Below, piece after piece: positions 57,475-64,000 of a DNA stretch of 64,000 bases (position 1 is its first letter; the number at the start of each line of letters is the position of its first letter). A program made the position numbers and the translations under genes. Where the stretch lies: positions 20,551,990-20,615,989 of the forward strand of contig NC_132899.1 of assembly GCF_030463535.1 (NCBI RefSeq), given 5' to 3'. Below the pieces are notes generated by a model. The model ran no database searches and was not told the origin of the DNA. It saw only the letters and a list, made by a program, of their open reading frames with translations. This stretch comes from Salminus brasiliensis. Its lineage: Eukaryota > Chordata > Actinopteri > Characiformes > Bryconidae.

Positions 57475-59559
57475 GCTTAAATGCTCCAAACTAACCCATT
57501 CCTTATGGACTCGGGTGGGAGCGCCCCTAGTGTCTGATAAAGTGGTAATTCTCCTTTATACAAGTCCTCTGCTCTGGGTTGGTGATGCTCTAACGACTTT
57601 TCGTAGAAAATCCGACGTGTTGGGGCATTCCTGTTGGAACTTGGAAACTCAGCATGGAGCGCAGCATGGGGAAATGTCAAACATATTGAGTAGCTAGTAT
57701 AGTAAACAGTTTAGTAAAACATCTGGTAAAATGATGCAAATAGAATTAAGGAAATACAGTTCTATGTAGTTTGAACCAGATTCCAACCAGCCTCCAACCG
57801 AAATACATAAAACTGTCTGCAACACAAAACATTCTGTGGAAATATCATTGCAGTTAAATATCAGAATAATAACACTGAAATATATTTTATTTCTATTGTT
57901 TCTATTATTGTTGAAAACTTTCAAATGAACTGGTGTAATTTTAGACGGCTTCTGCATCTAACTGGGAGCATATGGACTTCGTTCATTGTTCTCATTGGGA
58001 GGCTTAGTTGTAACATCATGCTAAAGCTAACCCCACAGTGTGGATGCTGTACTTTTAGTCTGGCTAGATCTCACTGTGAGTTGTGTTCATGCTTTAAAAT
58101 GATACCATATCATAACCACCAAGAGGGAGATTAAAAAACATAGGAGTGAATCACACACAACCCATTGAAAACATAAAATATCTGCATTTACAAAAGATTT
58201 AACAATGTTCACCAAAAGTATGACATACTCAAACCTGCTTAACAACATACAAATCTGTCACATTTTGATCATTAGTTACTATACCAAAAACTAGGGTTTG
58301 ACTTTTTAAAATCAGAGCTGTTTTTTGGAAACTTAATGCTTACAGTGTACCATAAACCTACTGAAAAGCATTCGTAGAAAACTAGAAACAGTGTTGGCAG
58401 AACTAATAGTTGGTATACAACTAATAAATGCATCCAAAATTCTTCAAGATGTGTAAAATTAAAGTTTCAGGACATGTTCCAAGCAGCTTGTGGGCATTCT
58501 CCCTTTTTTTCTGCAAGACAACCACCCAGCACTAAAATCCCAGGGGCCTCCTCAGATGACTGAAGGAGCTGTAGTCAGCCCTCATGAGCTTTAATCATTT
58601 CTTGAATCTCACAACTCGACTCGCTTCTGCCATGAAGTGCTTTAACGCTCGAACAACCCATCAGTGTCTCTACTGAAAGACTTTAGACCAAGCTAGATGT
58701 TTGCAGTCAACCGTCTCAGGCTGGGAGAGGGTCCAAGTTGAGGACAGCGCAGCCCCAGGCAGGGATAAAACTCCTTAATGGGTCTGCATCTAACTGCTGG
58801 CACACTGAGAACATACTGAAACACCAACTCAGACATTTCAGATCATGATTGATTACTTAAGGCGTAGCTTTGCACATTGCATTCTTTCATATCTTTTACT
58901 CTGGAGACAGATCACCTCGTTTGCCCTCCGCGGAGGCAACGTTTGAGCTATTTGTTGAATGAGATGTTTTATTTGGAACCAAAATTAATAAACTGTTGTC
59001 AATCTGTTAGCTTGTAGTGAAGACTGATGCAACCTGAGGCTATGAATGGGGTAGACAAGACGCAGCCTATTATTTCTGGAAGTCTCAAAAAGGTATAAAC
59101 AAGCCTCAAATAGCAAGATGGCTTTAAATAGTTCAAAGCCATCTACACACTGCTCGTACTTTTTTTTTTTTTTATATCTACATAAATTAGTTTTTAGCTT
59201 TATGATCTTTTGTTTATGGCAGCTCATTTATTTATTTATTTATTTTTGGTTTGACATCCATGTAGTATAAAGTTATTAAAAGTTTCTAAAATTTTCCCCA
59301 TCAGGTTCCAAATGTCAATTTAAACACTATGCTGAAATGTTTACAGAAAGACTGAACCAACTGAAATACAACACTAATATTGCTCCTCAGTAAATGGCAC
59401 TGTAATCCCACCAGCTGTTTTTATCCAAATAAATTAAAGCTGTTGTACGTAAAACTGGCCATATTGAGTTAAGTGAACATTTGTGGTCATTTTACTGATC
59501 TTTGAGTTGTAAGAATTTTGGCAAAGGGTTAGCAATTGGCCCATGAAGCTTCCAGTTCA
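57470..59559. other. Unassigned sequence
   Basis: A poly-T tract lies at about 59160-59174 and a (TTTA)5 run at 59225-59246. No gene recognised. Confidence 0.3.
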
Positions 59560-59645
59560 TGGCAGGTCTTTGCTTTGGTGTTTTTTGGGTTGTTCCTGAC
59601 CATCCAAACCAAATTCCTCTCAGTTGGAGTCTTCTTCCAGACCAA
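59560..59645 (-). mobile_element. Tc1-like element fragment
   Basis: CATGGCAGGTCTTTGCTTTG, GTTGTTCCTGACCATCCAAA and CCAAATTCCTCTCAG parallel the block at 27925-28000 of the larger minus-strand Tc1 remnant. Confidence 0.6.
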
Positions 59646-60493
59646 AATTACTATACTTCATTTTATGCTCTATTTTTGCAGGGATGCATTGATACGGAAC
59701 TTGTGGGCTGATGTCAACATTGTCAATATTGTTGCCAATATCTACTGACATCGATACATAAACATTTATAAAAGGTAGAAACTGAGAATGAACTCTACCT
59801 GAATTACCTGTACAAATGTAACAGTTATCTGTACAGGGTTGCAAAAACAGTAAAAAAGGGGGAAATCTAATAAAATTAACAAGAAATAATAATCAAGTTC
59901 AACCAACTCAACAATCTACTCTTCTGGAATCCAATAAATGAGTAAATACATATTCAATTTAAAATATCACTCTAATCTAAACATCAACCTGATACTAATC
60001 AGTTTTTTTAAGCAATGACATCCCTATATTTTTGCACAATCCTTGGCACTTGTCTTTACACCCAGCTAACATGGCATGACTTTTTCTTTAGTCATATGGC
60101 TGAAACCGAAATTTTCACGGCTGCATGAATGAAATTGAATTGAAAGTTTTTGCTTGAATAGTTTCATGGAACTCCTTGACGTGACCTGCCTGACCCCAAA
60201 AGATCTGGCACTGAATGAACCTTTTGAATGAATTAACGGCCTGAACAGCTCGGTCCAGTGATGGTAAATGGATTTCAGATGGATGCTTTGTAGATGTGTG
60301 TGGCTGTTGACGTGTTTTTAACAGAGTCTAAATGAATCCGCTTCTGTTCTCAGATTTCATCATGACCAACAGGTAAACACTGCCCTCAAGCAGACGTCCT
60401 CTCAGTGTTGCGCTTTATCTGAAACTGCCCCAAATGTCAGAGTATCGACACCTACGCAGACACCCCGTAGGGGGTTTCGAGCTTTAGACTGTT
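59646..60493. other. Unassigned sequence
   Basis: Nothing recognised. Confidence 0.3.
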
Positions 60494-61120
60494 TTGTTGC
60501 ACAGAAGAAAAATGGCTGAATGCCAGGCTTCATTCAGCGCTGTTGTGAAAACCCGCCTTTCCACAGACATCCAAATTGGGAAACGTTCTGACAGTGCAGA
60601 GAGAAATCGTGCTCCGATAACAAGCATCAGCTTTGTTCCGTTCTGGGGAGAAATCTTGCTTTGTCACCACTTCTCCCTACCTTTCCCACTGCCAGCTGCA
60701 TGCAGGGATCTGGGAGGGAAGGAGGGTAGCAGCCAAGCCCATCCATATTTCATGTGGTTTGGCCTGGGGTATGATGTTCATACAATTTGGGCCCATTCAT
60801 CCTCTTGGGTCCATCATCTGTCAGAGGCACTGTGGGGCGGCACAGGAGTCTTTAATAAAGTAACACTGAGGCTAATTAAGAAAAAGGGAATAAAGCAAAC
60901 CGCAGCACCCCCCCACCCCACCCCCCTCTTCCGAACTCGGCACTCGACCGCAGAGCATGAGCCGTCTTGTCCGAGGACCTACAGGGATAAACTGCTGTTC
61001 CATTATTTCATCAGTAGCACTGCCAATGTTTGGGACTCACTAGGAACCACATGGCAGTGGAGCTTCAAAAAAATTCTTCCGATTCATCATCCAGAGCTGG
61101 AAGAGCTGTTTCATGACTAA
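60494..61120 (+). other. Long open frame of doubtful coding status
   Basis: An open stretch of 208 codons, second in length only to wfikkn2 exon 2, starting from a TTG rather than ATG (first in-frame ATG at about 60512). The product is rich in His, Trp and Ser, contains a Pro/His run from a C-rich tract, and shows no domain, signal peptide or splice support. The DNA from 60690 to 60880 is more complex than its flanks and may be conserved for another reason. Confidence 0.15.
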
Positions 61121-61834
61121 GCTTGAATTGACGGGTAAAAATAGCAGGGAAGTACTTGTCAGGAATTTTGTGGTCCCTGCCATTCAATTGGGCAATTTAG
61201 ATAATGAAATGTTTGACACATGAAATGAATGTTTTCTCTAAATGAAATTTACAAATCATGGTACACGGAACTCCAGTTATGGAAGTATTATGAAAGAATA
61301 CCAACAACTTAGTCACGTATCCACCGTCTCTTCACACACTGGCTGTTTCGGTTCAGCAGGAGCACCTATGACTCTAAAAATGTGAAGAAAAAAAAAACGT
61401 AACCATGGCTTAAGTTTTTAAATGCTTGCTTTACCTTGATTTCAGAGCGCCCTGTATTTTCGATCATGGCCTTTATTTTCCGCTGCAGGGACCCCAAAGG
61501 TATTTGAGGTGACTGAGGCTAAGAATGCTGAGCAGCTAAGACAGCTGCGTCCACTGCGATTGGAATGGCTCCCGTTGGGCTGCAACTCCCTCTGTGTTTT
61601 ATCTATCTCTATATGATCCATAGCTTCCTATATCTCTCCCCCTTTGAACGTTTCTAGGTTTTCAGGTCCAGACAGAATGTTCACAGCTTTTAAAATCCTA
61701 AGAGGTTCTTTTAAAGACCTGGTCATCTCATAAATGCACTGACTGGCTACTAAATCTCTGGCACAACGGTAAAAAAATAAAGTCAATGCTGTTCATCATC
61801 TAGGATGCACTCTCTGGTAGGCCACAGCCTGGGA
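61121..61834. other. Unassigned sequence
   Basis: Nothing recognised. Confidence 0.3.
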
Positions 61835-62000
61835 AATGCTGGTGCTACAAAGGATTCTACGAGTAATGCCATCAAAGAACTGGTGGAAAAGAGCATGTAG
61901 TTTAAGAGTATGTAGCTTTAAATAGGTATAGAAACTAAAAGGTTCTCCCCGTATGCAGCTCTATTATAAAAATGGTTCTTATTGGAACCAAAATAGGTGC
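61835..62000. mobile_element. MITE-like fragment of the GGTTCTTTGAG family
   Basis: GATTCTACGAGTAATGCCAT, AAAGAACTGG and ATGGTTCTTATTGGAACC in an order similar to the 9.2 and 20.5 kb copies, but more diverged. Confidence 0.45.
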
Positions 62001-62109
62001 TTCTGGCAGTATTTCTCTACCCTGGTCCTGGAGGCCCACTAGTCTGCACATTCAGAGCTGAGAGACACTGTTCTATGGTACTGCTAGAGATGAAAAAATT
62101 CAGGTCTAG

Positions 62110-62281
62110 AAAGTAAAATCCACCCCAGGGGTTTGTTCCAACTGCCTGGGCAGCTAAGCTTAGCTTAGAAGAACCACTTTTGGTTCCTAAAGAACCATTT
62201 TGATAAAAGAAATATGTGTGTAGAAGCTAAGCTGCAGCAGAGCTGCCCAGGCAGTTGGGCATGGATTTTTACTTTCTGCCC
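62110..62281. repeat. Near-palindrome with about 58-bp arms
   Basis: The left arm (62110-62168) contains AAAGTAAAATCCACCCCAGG and CAACTGCCTGGGCAGCTAAG. The right arm (62224-62281), reversed, contains AAAGTAAAAATCCATGCCC and CAACTGCCTGGGCAGCTCTG. The 55-bp centre carries GGTTCCTAAAGAACCATTTT, itself partly self-complementary. Confidence 0.85.
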
Positions 62282-63239
<958 letters not shown>

Positions 63240-63551
63240 TCAGGAGCTGATAAACATAAACCTATTGGATCCATGCCTAATGCCAAATGTGGGCTAGAGG
63301 GGTATAAAGCCTCCCCAGCATTGAGCTGTGGAGCAGGGGAACTGTGTTCTCTGGAATGATGATACTCCATTTAGTACTTTTGGGTTGAGTTGGGGTGGTG
63401 ATCATTCAGCATCAATCTAGCAGCAAGCATTCCCTGGACAGTAGGGAGGGGTACTCCAACAAAAGCAGGATAAACTCTTTTTTTTTTTTTAATACCCTTG
63501 ATTTTGGAAGAAACAATGCATGAGCAGGTGTACCAATACTTTTGTCCACAT

Positions 63552-63555
<4 letters not shown>
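63240..63555 (-). mobile_element. Non-autonomous Tc1/mariner-type element, copy 3, one end lost
   Basis: On the minus strand it begins TGGACAAAAGTATTGGTACA, continues GCATTGTTTCTTC, then GAGAACACAGTTCCCCTGCT and CTTTATACCCCTCTAGCC, matching the left two-thirds of the 13.5 kb copy. The terminal CACTATA of the inverted repeat is replaced by the (TA)n tract that follows. Confidence 0.75.

Positions 63556-63614
<59 letters not shown>
63556..63614. repeat. (TA)29 microsatellite
   Basis: Uninterrupted TA run starting at the end of a MITE. Confidence 0.97.
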
Positions 63615-63616
<2 letters not shown>

Positions 63617-64000
63617 GACAAAGGCTGCCTCAACGGCTTGTTGAGTATTTAAATTCTCAAAACTACCAGTAATATTTTAGTTTCATGAATTCAAGTTGCC
63701 TAGGGCAGTTCAAAATGTATCCAGGAGGCAGATTAATTAAAAATGCACATGAACTGAAATCAGCAGTAAACATATTAAACGCTTTCTGGCATGTAGCCTA
63801 CAAAGATATGCTAACAATATTTCTTCAAAAGATCACACATTTCACACTGAGCATTTTCCTTATCATCCAATAATTCAAAATGATCATACTCTGGTCAATT
63901 ACAAGCAACTACATAGCTTGGTGGGTGATTTGTTTGCTGTGAAAAATAAAAACACTGAATTATTTATAGACCATTGGTGTGTTTTATCATACTCCATTGG
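63615..64000. other. No gene seen
   Basis: AT-rich sequence with no recognisable feature. Confidence 0.4.

Noticed and set aside
60494..61120. 208-codon open frame as a gene
   Set aside because: Starts at TTG, has biased composition from C-rich tracts, and shows no domain or splice support. Kept only as a doubtful open frame.

Overview
The window looks like about 64 kb of nuclear DNA from a ray-finned fish. Three things suggest this: a vertebrate-type WFIKKN2 gene with one spliced intron, many degraded Tc1-like transposons of the kinds common in teleosts, and abundant (GT)n, (TA)n and tRNA-derived SINE repeats. An otophysan (characin, catfish or carp relative) would fit the repeat families, but that is inference. 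There are no operons, phages, CRISPR arrays or other prokaryotic features.

The one fully recognisable gene is wfikkn2 on the minus strand (50550-52914). It has two coding exons joined by a 682-bp intron and encodes 560 residues: signal peptide, WAP, follistatin/Kazal, Ig, two Kunitz domains and an NTR domain. It is a secreted antagonist of myostatin/GDF11-type ligands. A TATA box lies about 200 bp upstream of the start codon. The 3' UTR probably runs to about 49.6 kb.

Two short islands on the plus strand (2377-2481 and 24284-24415) have strong splice sites, open phase-0 frames and codon-like base use. They may be the internal and terminal exons of one unidentified gene that enters from the left edge. 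Between them, a minus-strand ATG-started open segment with a consensus donor (11625-11800) may be the first exon of a small nested gene. It is not listed by a 60-residue ORF cut-off and is low confidence.

The rest is intergenic or intronic DNA rich in mobile-element remains. 0-9 kb holds a six-copy tandem array with hairpins, and a Tc1-like element with double (IR/DR) terminal repeats. 9-16 kb holds MITEs, a SINE inserted in a MITE inserted in a minisatellite, and a diverged duplicate pair. 16-25 kb holds GTTGCT repeats, LINE-like 3' ends in inverted orientation, and several microsatellites. 25-50 kb holds further Tc1 remnants, SINEs, dispersed repeats, a four-unit satellite with embedded (CA)n, and a 32-bp perfect palindrome. 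53-64 kb holds more fragments of the same families and a long near-palindrome. Several non-autonomous families occur three or more times within the window. Boundaries of degraded repeats are approximate.
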